A stretch of DNA of 64,000 nt from Sphingobium sp. DEHP117 (GTDB taxonomy: Bacteria; Pseudomonadota; Alphaproteobacteria; Sphingomonadales; Sphingomonadaceae): positions 783,001 to 847,000 of the forward strand of contig NZ_JAPFBJ010000002.1 of assembly GCF_030867385.1 (NCBI RefSeq). The letters run 5' to 3'. Of the stretch, positions 8,360 through 16,699 are shown piece after piece. The notes under the pieces are model-generated. The model was not told the DNA's origin, did no database searches, and worked only from the letters and a program-made list of their open reading frames with translations. The translations under genes and the position numbers were made by a program. The stretch's first letter is position 1. Every line of letters begins with the position of its first letter.

Positions 8360-9712
8360 TCACGGCGCCTCGCTTTTCCACACCAATTTGCCGCCGATCC
8401 AGTGCTCGACAATGCGCGTGGCGGCGATTTCATCCGGCGTGGCCGTGGCGATGTCGCGGTCGATCAGCAGAAAGTCTGCCCACTGGCCGGGGGAAAGCGC
8501 GCCGATAGGCTGCTCGGCAAAGGCGGATTGAGCGGCACGTCTTGTCAGGGTGGCCAGCGCGTTGCCGATGGCACCCTCGCGCCGGGCGTGCTGCGCCAAG
8601 AGCGCGAACGAGGGAAGGGCTGCGTCGATTGGTTCCGTGCGCCAGCGCCGGTCGCCCGGATAGCTCTCGGCCAGCTCGCGCATCACCGTGGCCGCCTTCT
8701 GCAACGCCGGCTCGCCCTCCGGCGTCAGCGCGATCTGGAAATTGTCCATCGCCGCGCGGCTCGCCTGATTGCCGAGGCGGGTGGCGTCGGCATTGTTTTC
8801 CACCGGCAGATGCACGCCGATGAGCCGCAGCCGATCGTCATAGAGCCAGGGCGAGGGGGCAGGCCCCGCGATCGTCGCCATATGCTCGATACCTTCGGCA
8901 TAGCCGATGATACGCAGGCGCAAAGCCCCCCGGTCGCCCGCGCGGCGATAGGCCTGCCAGTCAAGGATCGTCGTGCCCATGTCCGCCGCCGCCGAGATGC
9001 CGCGCTCCAAGAAGAAGCGCTGCGCCTTGTCGAGCGCGATGTCCCGGTCCTTCGGGCTCGGTGCCGGGACGACGCGCTCCATCTGGCGCTTGGCCGCGCC
9101 GGAGAGTGCGCCGGTTTCCTTCATGCCTGCCAGACGCAGCGCCGCGCTGTTGGCCCAGCCGGTGCGACCGTCGGCGCTCTCCAGCCATGCCGGGGTGTCG
9201 GCCACGGCGGCGTCGAGTTGGGCGGCGGTAGGGGCCGCAGCGCCCCAGCGCGCAGCATCCCAGCCGCTGCCCAGGATCCATTTCTTTGCAGGATTGGCGC
9301 GTGCATGGGCGGCGATCATCGCTTGCGCTTCCGCGAGCGAACGCGTGGCCGACAAGTCCAGCGTCATCAGGCGCAGGCCGGTGGCGATGACACGCGCGTG
9401 GCCATCGACGAAAGACGGGATCAATGTCCTGCCCTTCGCATCATAGCGCCAGGCAAGAGTGTCCGGTCGCTTGTCGTCGCGGGTGAGGCGGCGCTCGACG
9501 CGGCCGTCCTGACCGATCAACAGGCCAGTGAAATGCACCGTGACGCCCTGTTCGCCGACCGCGATGCCGTTGATGTTGTCGACCAGACCGGTGGTGGCCG
9601 GTGGCGGGGCGGGGGGCGCCTTTTTGCGCGCCAGGGCGGGGGTGCCGAGCAGCGCCAAGGCAAGGAATGTGGCAAAGGCCGTGCGCAAACGGGCCGTGAG
9701 GGAGGAAGTCAC
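8360..9712 (-). CDS. Secreted amidohydrolase-like protein, metal ligands missing
   Basis: A signal peptide (hydrophobic residues ~10-28, cut near ALA) leads into an amidohydrolase-3 (YtcJ-like) fold: PSFVDGHARV, GSGWDAARWG, GRTGWANSAALRLAGM, and a C-terminal GALSPGQWADFLLIDRD. The length of 450 is about 100 short of the usual ~550. The family's HxH metal motif reads HAR, the usual DGHxxWVNS reads DGRTGWANS, and no HAIGD segment is seen. So at least three active-site elements are lost, and a pseudoenzyme or a different chemistry is likely. Its start overlaps the stop of the HIBADH-like gene by four bases. Confidence 0.75.
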   Translation of the reverse strand: MTSSLTARLRTAFATFLALALLGTPALARKKAPPAPPPATTGLVDNINGIAVGEQGVTVHFTGLLIGQDGRVERRLTRDDKRPDTLAWRYDAKGRTLIPSFVDGHARVIATGLRLMTLDLSATRSLAEAQAMIAAHARANPAKKWILGSGWDAARWGAAAPTAAQLDAAVADTPAWLESADGRTGWANSAALRLAGMKETGALSGAAKRQMERVVPAPSPKDRDIALDKAQRFFLERGISAAADMGTTILDWQAYRRAGDRGALRLRIIGYAEGIEHMATIAGPAPSPWLYDDRLRLIGVHLPVENNADATRLGNQASRAAMDNFQIALTPEGEPALQKAATVMRELAESYPGDRRWRTEPIDAALPSFALLAQHARREGAIGNALATLTRRAAQSAFAEQPIGALSPGQWADFLLIDRDIATATPDEIAATRIVEHWIGGKLVWKSEAP

Positions 9713-10578
9713 TGGGCGGGCAGCCTCCGCACGAGGGCGCTGGTATCCTGCCGCCCGCCGCCCATCGCCTGCACCTCGGCATAGAATTGATCGACGAGCG
9801 CCGTGACGGGGAGGGTGGAGCCATTGACCCGCGCTTCCTCAAGCGCGAGGCCAAGGTCTTTGCGCATCCAGTCGATGGCGAAGCCGAAGTCGAACTCGCC
9901 CCTGGCCATCGTCGCCCAGCGGTTGTTCATCTGCCAGCTTTGCGCCGCGCCGCCCGAGACGGCTTCGAGCACCTTGTCCATGTCCAGCCCTGCCGCCTGC
10001 GCAAAGCGCACTGCTTCGGAAAGGCCTTGCAGCACCCCGGCAATGCAGATCTGGTTGACCATCTTGGTGGTCTGCCCGGCGCCTGCCGGGCCGACATGCA
10101 CGACGCGCGCGGCATAGCTCTGCATCGCGAGACGCGCGGCCGCCACCGCAGGCTCGGTGCCGCCGCACATGACTGAAAGCGTGCCGTTTTCCGCGCCCGC
10201 CTGCCCGCCGGAGACCGGCGCATCGACGCAGTGAAAGCCCCGGCCTTCGCCTTCCTCGAACAGCCGCCGCGCGATCCGGGCCGAAACGGTGGTGTGATCG
10301 ATGAACAGCGCCCCGCGCTCCATCGTGCGGAACACGCCTTCGGTCCCCATCGTCACTTCGGCAAGATCGTCGTCATTGCCGACACAGCTGATGACGATCT
10401 CCGCATCCTGCGACGCCTGCGCGGGCGTAACGCCGAGCGCGCCGCCATAGGTCTCGACCCAGGCAGAGGCCTTGGCCATCGTGCGGTTGAACACTGTGAG
10501 CTGATGCCCCGCCTTTGCCAGGTGCCCGGCTATGGGTCCGCCCATGACGCCAAGGCCGATAAACGCTATCTTTGCCAT
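9709..10578 (-). CDS. NAD(P)-dependent 3-hydroxyisobutyrate-dehydrogenase-family oxidoreductase
   Basis: Starts with the dinucleotide-binding motif KIAFIGLGVMGGPIA and has the family's substrate loop DAPVSGGQAGAENG and the catalytic lysine in TTKMVNQI. This places it among beta-hydroxyacid dehydrogenases (HIBADH/tartronate semialdehyde reductase group), which oxidise small 3-hydroxy acids or reduce the semialdehydes. The exact substrate is not evident. ATG at 10578 is preferred over GTG at 10587 because the fold begins at once after it. It overlaps the downstream amidohydrolase-like gene by four bases, so the two are likely co-expressed. Confidence 0.88.
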   Translation of the reverse strand: MAKIAFIGLGVMGGPIAGHLAKAGHQLTVFNRTMAKASAWVETYGGALGVTPAQASQDAEIVISCVGNDDDLAEVTMGTEGVFRTMERGALFIDHTTVSARIARRLFEEGEGRGFHCVDAPVSGGQAGAENGTLSVMCGGTEPAVAAARLAMQSYAARVVHVGPAGAGQTTKMVNQICIAGVLQGLSEAVRFAQAAGLDMDKVLEAVSGGAAQSWQMNNRWATMARGEFDFGFAIDWMRKDLGLALEEARVNGSTLPVTALVDQFYAEVQAMGGGRQDTSALVRRLPAQ

Positions 10579-10660
10579 GGGCGACACACATAGACATTCC
10601 GGGAGCCTGAGACTAGAGCGGTTGCGGCAAATCGGTTTTTGATACGGAGCATGGAGCCAG

Positions 10661-11971
10661 ATGGCACAGGGTGCGAGCCTTCAGGAAATTGACACGGTGG
10701 CAGCGAACAGCCTGCCCGTGTCGATTGACGACGTGCGCGCGGCTCATGCCCGGATCGGCAGCTCGATCGTGCGGACGCCGACGCTGCTGAGCAAGACGCT
10801 CTCGAAGATCGTCGGCGCGGACGTGTATCTCAAGTTCGAGAACCTGCAGTTCACCGCCGCCTACAAGGAACGCGGGGCGCTCAATCGCCTGCTGCTGCTC
10901 GGCGACGAGGCGCGTGCGCGCGGCGTGATCGCGGCGTCGGCGGGCAATCATGCGCAGGGGCTGGCCTATCATGGCGCGCGGCTCGGGGTGCCCGTCACCA
11001 TCGTGATGCCCAAATCCACGCCGACGGTGAAGGTGAGCCAGACGCAGGGCCACGGTGCGACCGTGGTGCTCTATGGCGAGAATTTCGACGAGGCCAACGC
11101 CTATAGCCGCGAGCTGGAGCAGGAGCGGGGCCTTACTTATGTGCACCCGTTCGATGATCCGGCGGTGATTGCGGGGCAGGGAACGGTCGCGCTTGAAATG
11201 CTGGCGGATGTGCCGACAATCGACACCCTGGTGATCCCGGTTGGTGGTGGCGGGCTCATCTCCGGCTGCGCCGTCGCGGCGAAGGCGATCAACCCCGGGA
11301 TCCGCGTGATCGGCGTGCAGTCAAACCGCTATCCGGCGCTTTATAGCATGAAGACCGGCAAGCAGATTGACGGTGGCGGAGATACGCTCGCGGAAGGCAT
11401 CGCGGTCAAGTTTCCCGGCCAGCTCAGCTCCCGCTTCGTGATGGGCGTGGTTGACGAGATGCGTATCGTCAACGAATCGATCATCGAGACGGCGATTTCG
11501 CTGTTGCTCGATATCGAGAAGACCGTGGTGGAGGGCGCGGGTGCTGCGGCACTGGCGACCTTGCTGCCGACCAAGGATGGCAACCCCAGGCCGGAGTTCG
11601 CGGGGCGGACCATCGGCGTGGTGCTGACCGGCGGCAATATCGACCCGCGCTTCCTGGCCAATGTGATCCTGCGCAACCTTGCCCGCTCCGGCAAGATCGG
11701 GCGGCTGTCTATCATCCTGCCGGACAAGGCGGGCGCGCTGATGGAAGTGGCGGGTATCTTCACCCGCTTCGATGCCAATATCATCGAGGTGGCGCACCAG
11801 CGCGTATTTGGCGTGCCTTCGGCCAAGAGTACGACGACCGAGATCGAATATGAGATCAAGGATCCCGCAGCCGCCATGGCTTTGGAGCAGGCGCTATCCG
11901 ATGCGGGTTATGCCTTCGACCGCCTGACCATTTCGGGCACGCGCAAGGGACCGCGCGGCGGCCGGGGGTGA
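10661..11971 (+). CDS. ilvA: Threonine ammonia-lyase with C-terminal ACT-like domain
   Basis: PLP fold type II enzyme: YKERGALN carries the cofactor lysine, AASAGNHAQG the phosphate/substrate loop, and PVGGGGLISG the glycine loop. Residues ~345-430 form an ACT-type domain (IILPDKAGALMEVAGIF...IIEVAHQR). It deaminates threonine to 2-oxobutyrate, the first step of isoleucine synthesis or of threonine catabolism. The single ACT domain and ~436-residue length resemble the catabolic/short biosynthetic form, so whether it is isoleucine-inhibited is unclear. GGAG lies just upstream of the ATG. Confidence 0.9.
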   Translation: MAQGASLQEIDTVAANSLPVSIDDVRAAHARIGSSIVRTPTLLSKTLSKIVGADVYLKFENLQFTAAYKERGALNRLLLLGDEARARGVIAASAGNHAQGLAYHGARLGVPVTIVMPKSTPTVKVSQTQGHGATVVLYGENFDEANAYSRELEQERGLTYVHPFDDPAVIAGQGTVALEMLADVPTIDTLVIPVGGGGLISGCAVAAKAINPGIRVIGVQSNRYPALYSMKTGKQIDGGGDTLAEGIAVKFPGQLSSRFVMGVVDEMRIVNESIIETAISLLLDIEKTVVEGAGAAALATLLPTKDGNPRPEFAGRTIGVVLTGGNIDPRFLANVILRNLARSGKIGRLSIILPDKAGALMEVAGIFTRFDANIIEVAHQRVFGVPSAKSTTTEIEYEIKDPAAAMALEQALSDAGYAFDRLTISGTRKGPRGGRG

Positions 11972-11978
11972 AGCAACG

Positions 11979-12014
11979 GGTACCGCGCAGGATTGTGTTG
12001 CGCGGCACCCGCCT
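11979..12014 (+). terminator. Possible terminator after ilvA
   Basis: CGGGT-CCGCGCA pairs with TGCGCGG-ACCCG across a short loop, with one internal mismatch. It lies just after the ilvA stop. The T tract is weak (CGTTTC), so termination strength is uncertain. Confidence 0.45.
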
Positions 12015-12095
12015 CGTTTCAGCCACCGCCCCACAGCTTCAAGAAAAACCAAAGCTGGCCGATCGCCAAATCATGAAACCCGCTGAGGCGAGAGT

Positions 12096-12224
12096 TAGAG
12101 CGCGCTGCGTTAAATCTGACGCAAGACGCGCGCTCTATCTTTTTGTTGCGCATCGCTTTTTTGCCAAAAACCGGTTCCCACCCTTCGACAAGCTCAGGAC
12201 AGGCTTTTTGGCACGATGCTCTAG
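12096..12224. repeat. CTAG-type short interspersed repeat, copy 1
   Basis: A ~129-bp element with ends TAGAGCGCGCTGCG and GCACGATGCTCTAG, giving TAGAGC/GCTCTA terminal inverted repeats. Its core holds AAAACCGGTTCCCA-like and CCTTCGACAAGCTCAGGAC motifs. Related copies lie at 15111, 15467, 19301 and 37850. No coding capacity is apparent. It fills much of the 11972-12371 gene-free stretch; the remaining ~150 bases before the XRE gene show nothing else clear. Confidence 0.85.
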
Positions 12225-12371
12225 GTCAGCCTTGCGTCACGGTTCGCTCTTGTTGTTTATCCTGAAGTCATTTTCGAAGGAGCCGCCTCACGGACTCGAA
12301 ATTGACCAAAATAGGATAAGAAAGGACACTTACGTCCTGGATTAAATTGACGCAATAGCCATGTGCGCCGC

Positions 12372-12617
12372 ATGGATTGGACGGCCAAAGTTGGTCTGAA
12401 TATCAGGAGGTTGCGGGCAGAGCGCCTGTTGACCCAAGAGCAACTCGCCGGTGAGGCGGACATAGCGATGCGGCATCTCGGACGCATCGAGCGCGGCGAG
12501 GCAAGCCCGACGGTGGATATGGTGGCGAAACTGGCGCGCGCGCTGGGCGTTTCTCCCCGGGATCTGTTTGGCGAGTCCGAGACGCGATCGCCTGAGCCAC
12601 CAGAAAACGCTCCGTAA
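12372..12617 (+). CDS. XRE-family helix-turn-helix regulator
   Basis: An 81-residue protein that is almost entirely one HTH_3 domain: VGLNIRRLRAERLLTQEQLA, MRHLGRIERGEASPT and MVAKLARALGVSPRDLF. Such single-domain regulators bind DNA as dimers. The ATG at 12372 is preferred; an in-frame GTG at 12363 is an alternative, and neither has a clear ribosome binding site. The target is unknown. It has no close operon partner; the N-end-rule gene starts ~110 bases further on. Confidence 0.8.
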   Translation: MDWTAKVGLNIRRLRAERLLTQEQLAGEADIAMRHLGRIERGEASPTVDMVAKLARALGVSPRDLFGESETRSPEPPENAP

Positions 12618-12725
12618 ATCTTTTTGTGGTAAAACCCCTTTTAATGGCGGCCGATGCCCGGCATTATGTGGGGAAGCGGCGCGTCATGCTGCGGGTCGCA
12701 TGCTATTGATGAGGGTGACAAGAGG

Positions 12726-13559
12726 TTGACCGCGCCGTTCCGCTTTCCCCGTTTTTTTGTGACAAGCCCAAGCCCGTGCCCCTATCTGCCGGGGCGGAGC
12801 GAGCGTAAGGTCTTTACCGAGCTTTCGGGTGATAACGCCAGCGAACTCAACGACGCGCTGGGCCGTATCGGCTTTCGCCGCAGCCAGAATGTCGCCTATC
12901 GCCCCAGCTGTGCGGACTGCGCGGCGTGCGTTTCCGTGCGGGTGGTGACGGACGAGTTTGTGCCCAACGCCAGCCAGCGCAAGCTGATGAAGCGCAACAG
13001 CGATCTGGTTGTGAGCGTGTGCAAGCCCTGGTCGACGGAGGAGCAATACGCACTGCTCCAGCGCTATCTTCACACTCGCCACCCCGGCGGCGGCATGACG
13101 GAGATGGACGAGCTGGACTATGCCGACATGGTCGAGCACTCGCCGGTCGACAGCTATATCATCGAGTATCGCGAGCCGACGCGCGATGGCACGCCCGGCC
13201 GGCTCGTGGGGGCCTGTCTGACGGATCGGCAGGGTGACGGCCTCTCGATGATCTACAGCTTCTTCGAGCCGGATGCGGATGTGCGCCCGGGGATGGGCAA
13301 CTTCATCATCATGGATCATATCGTGCGCGCCCGGAAATCCGGCCTGCCTTATGTCTATCTCGGCTATTGGGTCGAGGGATCAAAGCGGATGCAGTACAAG
13401 GTGCGCTATCAGCCGATGGAGCGGCTGGGCCCGGGGGGCTGGGTTCGATTTGATGGGGAGGCTCCTGCTGGCACCGCGCCGGTCCGTGCCGCTGTCACGG
13501 CCGATGGCGGGCCGGTGCCGATCCAACCGCGCGAGCTGGCGAATCTTTTCCGCAAATAG
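12726..13559 (+). CDS. bpt: N-end-rule aminoacyl-tRNA-protein transferase (leucyl/arginyl transferase)
   Basis: Matches the Bpt/ATE family. The N-terminal half has the [16 protein letters not shown] segment and the cysteine signature [15 protein letters not shown]; the C-terminal half has GNFIIMDHI and [17 protein letters not shown]. The enzyme adds leucine (Bpt) to N-terminal Asp/Glu, marking proteins for ClpAP. The fold starts directly at a TTG (12726) reading [10 protein letters not shown], with GAGGG upstream; the longer ATG start at 12654 adds unlike sequence. It stands alone on the strand. Confidence 0.88.
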   Translation: MTAPFRFPRFFVTSPSPCPYLPGRSERKVFTELSGDNASELNDALGRIGFRRSQNVAYRPSCADCAACVSVRVVTDEFVPNASQRKLMKRNSDLVVSVCKPWSTEEQYALLQRYLHTRHPGGGMTEMDELDYADMVEHSPVDSYIIEYREPTRDGTPGRLVGACLTDRQGDGLSMIYSFFEPDADVRPGMGNFIIMDHIVRARKSGLPYVYLGYWVEGSKRMQYKVRYQPMERLGPGGWVRFDGEAPAGTAPVRAAVTADGGPVPIQPRELANLFRK

Positions 13560-13777
13560 CGCGCCGCGCTGCGCCAGCGAATCAATTTCTTGCGCCGGTC
13601 CGCAGGCGTTCCGGTTCCGAAATAGGACGAAACGTTGAACTGACGCTGCATTGCGACGGTTGAAATGTTGCGATGCGCAAAAGTTTAGTCTATGTTAACC
13701 ATATTCGGTAAGAAACGGTTGGCGGTATCGATGGCGAGCGCCATGGAGCACGTCTTTGAACAGGTGGGAGTAAACTT

Positions 13778-14281
13778 ATGAAGATCAAGCGTAAATATGC
13801 CGGCGCTCTGGCTGGCGCTCTGGTTGCTCTGGCCGCTCCCGCCGCCGCGAGCGCCCTGACCCTGGTGATTCCCTTCGGGAACACGCCGGGCGCAGGTTCC
13901 GGCAAGTTCACCGATGTCTATACTTTCAACTTCCCGATGGCGGGTAAGGCGACGGTGGTTCTCGGTTCGACCCAGAGCGGCCCGGGAACGAATGTCAACT
14001 TCGCCACCAACTCGGTGCGCTTCAATAACGTGATCCTGTCGGTGGTTTCGTCCGGCGCCGTAGAGCTGCAGCAGCTAGTGAACCAGCCGGTCGTTGCGGG
14101 TGCGCAGACCCTTTCGGTCAAGGGATTCGCGCAGGCGCTCGGCAGCTACACCGGCACCGTGACCTTCGCCTCGGCGCCTGAGCCGGCCACCTGGGGCATG
14201 ATGATCCTCGGCCTTGGCGCGGTCGGCTATGCGATGCGCCGTCGCCGGGTCTCGGTCAAGTTTGCGACTGCAGCTGCCTGA
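13778..14281 (+). CDS. PEPxxWA-CTERM surface-sorted protein
   Basis: A 167-residue secreted protein with a signal peptide (residues 1-26, ending ASA), a beta-rich middle, and a classical C-terminal sorting tail: PEPATWGMMILGLGAVGYA followed by a run of arginines. Such tails are recognised by exosortase systems in sphingomonads and link the protein to exopolysaccharide export. The ATG follows GGGAG at a good distance. No enzymatic motif is seen; a matrix or surface structural role is likely. It is followed by its own terminator. Confidence 0.88.
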   Translation: MKIKRKYAGALAGALVALAAPAAASALTLVIPFGNTPGAGSGKFTDVYTFNFPMAGKATVVLGSTQSGPGTNVNFATNSVRFNNVILSVVSSGAVELQQLVNQPVVAGAQTLSVKGFAQALGSYTGTVTFASAPEPATWGMMILGLGAVGYAMRRRRVSVKFATAAA

Positions 14282-14327
14282 ATTATCATAGGGCGGCAGC
14301 TCCGCTCTGCCCCCATATTTGCGACGA

Positions 14328-14358
14328 ACCGCCAGAGAATGCTCTGGCGGTCGTTTTT
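14328..14358 (+). terminator. Rho-independent terminator after the PEP-CTERM gene
   Basis: Perfect 10-bp arms ACCGCCAGAG (14328-14337) and CTCTGGCGGT (14342-14351), loop AATG, followed by CGTTTTTA. Confidence 0.9.
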
Positions 14359-14458
14359 ATTAGGGTGTAATCCCGGAATATAGGTTAACATAACCTCAAT
14401 AAGGCACGCATGGTCGCGATAATCATCCTAACTCCCCGTATTTGAAAGGACCACGATC

Positions 14459-15028
14459 ATGGCACTAACTCCCGATGGACTCCAAACCTATGTTTCCAAT
14501 GGCGGCGCTGGCGGGCTGATTCGCGCGACGGACGACCCGGATGGCAGCAACATGCAGGGCCTGGGCGGAGACGACAGTCTGCGCGGCGGCAAATATGACG
14601 ACTCGCTGGATGGCGGCGCTGGTAACGACTCTCTGTTTGGCGGCCTTGGAAATGACATTTTCAAGATCGACATCAGCGACATCGTCGACGGCTCGGACAC
14701 CGACAAGATCCTCGACCTTACCTTCACCGAGGAAGTAGGTGTTGACAACGACATTCTGGCGCTGGACGGTTTTGCCGCAGGCACTTTCGTCGACGCGCTC
14801 GGCGCCAATGCGCTTGGCGATGGCGGCCAAGTCCACATTCGTGGCTGGACCGGCCTGCACAATGCGATGATCAGCGCGATCAACGCCGGTGTATCCGTCT
14901 CGGCTTCGCAGATGGGCAGCACCAACGCGCTGCTGCTGGTGATCGACGATGGCACGGGCCATGTTCAGAATCTGGTGATCTCGAACGGCTATTCGGCGTT
15001 CATGGCGGCAGGCGGCCTGGTCGCCTGA
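14459..15028 (+). CDS. Small RTX-type calcium-binding protein
   Basis: A 189-residue protein with no signal peptide. Residues ~35-65 hold about four glycine-aspartate repeats (GLGGDDSLRGG, LDGGAGNDSLFGG, LGNDIFKID) of the hemolysin type. The rest is a beta-rich region ending in a hydrophobic, uncharged tail (AAGGLVA) compatible with type I secretion. AAAGGA precedes the ATG. It lacks any recognisable catalytic domain and is short for the family, so a structural matrix protein is the best guess. A perfect terminator follows. Confidence 0.8.
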   Translation: MALTPDGLQTYVSNGGAGGLIRATDDPDGSNMQGLGGDDSLRGGKYDDSLDGGAGNDSLFGGLGNDIFKIDISDIVDGSDTDKILDLTFTEEVGVDNDILALDGFAAGTFVDALGANALGDGGQVHIRGWTGLHNAMISAINAGVSVSASQMGSTNALLLVIDDGTGHVQNLVISNGYSAFMAAGGLVA

Positions 15029-15076
15029 CCTGACACGCGCCCACGCCTCGAGGCGGAGCGCGCTGGAATAAAGGAT

Positions 15077-15105
15077 AAGGCCCGTCTTCTCGACGGGCCT
15101 TTTTC
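15077..15105 (+). terminator. Rho-independent terminator after the small RTX gene
   Basis: Perfect arms AAGGCCCGTC (15077-15086) and GACGGGCCTT (15092-15101), loop TTCTC, followed by a T run. Confidence 0.92.
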
Positions 15106-15110
15106 TGTGG

Positions 15111-15232
15111 CGCGCTGCGTTAAATCTGACGCAAGACGCGCGCTCTGTCTTTGTGTTGTCGCATCGTTTTTTCCAAAAACCGGCCCCCACCCTTCGACAA
15201 GCTCAAGACAGGCCGTTTGCACGATGCCCTAT
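15111..15232. repeat. CTAG-type short interspersed repeat, copy 2
   Basis: CGCGCTGCGTTAAATCTGAC to GCACGATGCCCTA. It matches copy 1 over most of its length but has eroded ends: the left CTAGAG is missing and the right end reads CCCTATG. It begins six bases after the RTX terminator. Confidence 0.8.
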
Positions 15233-15260
15233 GAGCAACGCTTTTGCCGATGTCAGCTCC

Positions 15261-15304
15261 CTAGAGCGGTTTTCGATCTGACTTGATCAGATCAACCGCT
15301 CTAG
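15261..15304. repeat. 44-bp CTAG-bounded palindrome
   Basis: Outer arms CTAGAGCGGTT and AACCGCTCTAG enclose inner arms GATCTGA and TCAGATC, so nearly the whole element folds into one hairpin. Its right CTAG is shared with the next element. Confidence 0.8.
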
Positions 15305-15470
15305 GAGCTGTGGGGATTCAGTCCATATAGGCCTGCAAGGCGCTATTTTCTGCGCTTCGGTGCTCACGTACCTTTAAGTACGCTGCGCTCCGATGCTCGA
15401 AAATCCCCCTTTTGCCCTGCGGTCGCCTGCGGCCCCGGCTCCATCTGAACTGAATCCCCACAGCCCCTAG
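15301..15470. mobile_element. MITE-like element, copy A (CTAG-flanked)
   Basis: Ends read GAGCTGTGGGGATTCAGT and CTGAATCCCCACAGCCCC, 16-18 bp near-perfect inverted repeats, with CTAG on both sides. It encodes no protein of plausible length. Two further copies lie at 44264-44457 and 53584-53731. A YTAR-type target is typical of IS5-group transposition, so trans-mobilisation by an IS5 relative is likely (inference). Confidence 0.8.
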
Positions 15471-15575
15471 AGCGCGCTGCGTTAAATCTGGATCGGTCAG
15501 CGCGCTGCAAGTTTTTGTTTTACCGCATCGTTTTGGCGCAAAACCGGTTCCCACTTTTGCGCACGATACTCTCTA
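15467..15575. repeat. CTAG-type short interspersed repeat, copy 3 (abuts MITE)
   Basis: Starts CTAGAGCGCGCTGCGTTAAA exactly at the CTAG ending the MITE and ends GCACGATACTCTCTA. A further hairpin-like stretch follows to ~15640 (CGATTT...AAATCG, with inner TCAGATGA/TCCATCTGA). Together these elements fill the gene-free stretch 15029-15713. Confidence 0.75.
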
Positions 15576-15713
15576 AGATTTTGTTTTACCACGATTTCTG
15601 AATCGTCAGATGATTCCATCTGACTGGAAATCGCTCTAAACAAAAACCGGCCAGCTCCTGCGAGCTGACCGGTCGATGTCATAGCCGAGCTGTGCTGCAA
15701 CCGCAGCAAACTC

Positions 15714-16466
15714 TTAAAAAGCGTAATGAACCCTGGCGGCCTTGGCGCGACGGCTGCGCAGCGCTACGCCAGCGGCGCCGAAACCAAGGATCATGAGCGC
15801 CCAGGTCGCCGGCTCGGGAACGGCGCTCGCCGTAACCTGGCCGATCTTGAACCCGTCGATCAGGCTGTCCGCACCGCCAGCTTCAATGATCCACGACGTG
15901 CTGCGCAGAGAGCCGGTGTTGAGCGGACGCGGGCTTGAGGAGTTGCTGGTGACATATGACGTGAACATCGTCGGGAACATCGCCAGCACAGACGCCTGCG
16001 AGGCGCCGTCACTGAACGGATTTGTCGTCCAGTTCATGCCTCCGGTGCCCACGCGAATGTTGGCATCGGAGTCGCTCTTCTGATTGAAGTTCGGGCTGCT
16101 GAACGCGTTGAAAATCGCGCTGGTCAGCGTCACCGGGGTGCTGAACTGGAGGAGGATGAAGTCGGTCGCGCCGAAGCTGTCCACTAAATGCTCGTCGGCA
16201 GCATTGTCCTTGTTGCCGAGCCCGGCCGCGTAGTTGCCAAGGTAACTGGCATTGGTTGTGCCTCCGGAGAAATTCCAGGCCGTGGCGCGCACACTCAAAG
16301 AGCTCGTGCCGTTCGACGCGGTAGCCGTCCGCGAATTACCGAGCGTGCCAAACGTGTTGCTGTTGTCATTACCCTGGAAGTTGAAGGTATAGACAGACGC
16401 ATGGGCGCTGCCGAGCATTACGGTTGCCAGGGCGGCGGCGGAAGCTATTTTTAGAAGATGGCGCAT
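15714..16466 (-). CDS. PEPxxWA-CTERM surface-sorted protein
   Basis: A 250-residue protein with a signal peptide (residues 1-24, ending AHA), a long serine/threonine/asparagine-rich beta domain, and the tail PEPATWALMILGFGAAGVAL followed by basic residues. The tail matches the exosortase-type sorting signal. Start at 16466 (ATG) rather than an in-frame TTG six bases upstream. There is no enzyme motif; it is probably a secreted surface or matrix protein. The upstream 230 bases (16467-16699) hold its promoter region but no clear gene. Confidence 0.85.
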   Translation of the reverse strand: MRHLLKIASAAALATVMLGSAHASVYTFNFQGNDNSNTFGTLGNSRTATASNGTSSLSVRATAWNFSGGTTNASYLGNYAAGLGNKDNAADEHLVDSFGATDFILLQFSTPVTLTSAIFNAFSSPNFNQKSDSDANIRVGTGGMNWTTNPFSDGASQASVLAMFPTMFTSYVTSNSSSPRPLNTGSLRSTSWIIEAGGADSLIDGFKIGQVTASAVPEPATWALMILGFGAAGVALRSRRAKAARVHYAF

Positions 16467-16699
16467 AAACAATCCCGATTCCTGAGTGCTGAGGCTAAGC
16501 GTTTGATTTCAATAAATTATTGCAGATGCGAAGCGAACAGTTTGCGGTGAATGGAGCACACTTCATCGCATTGTGTCTGACACATTAAATCCCCGTCGCC
16601 CGGGAAGTTCCGCGCCAATTTGGTTAACTGCGGTCAGTTGTGATCGCATTGCCCCGCAGGGAGACAGTGCAGTGCCGGTGATCGTTCAGGATGCGGCAG

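Noticed and set aside
15318..15554. A minus-strand frame shared by the MITE-like copies (ending HRSAENSALQAYMD)
   Set aside because: It recurs only because the element recurs; it differs in start and length at each copy and spans the inverted ends.
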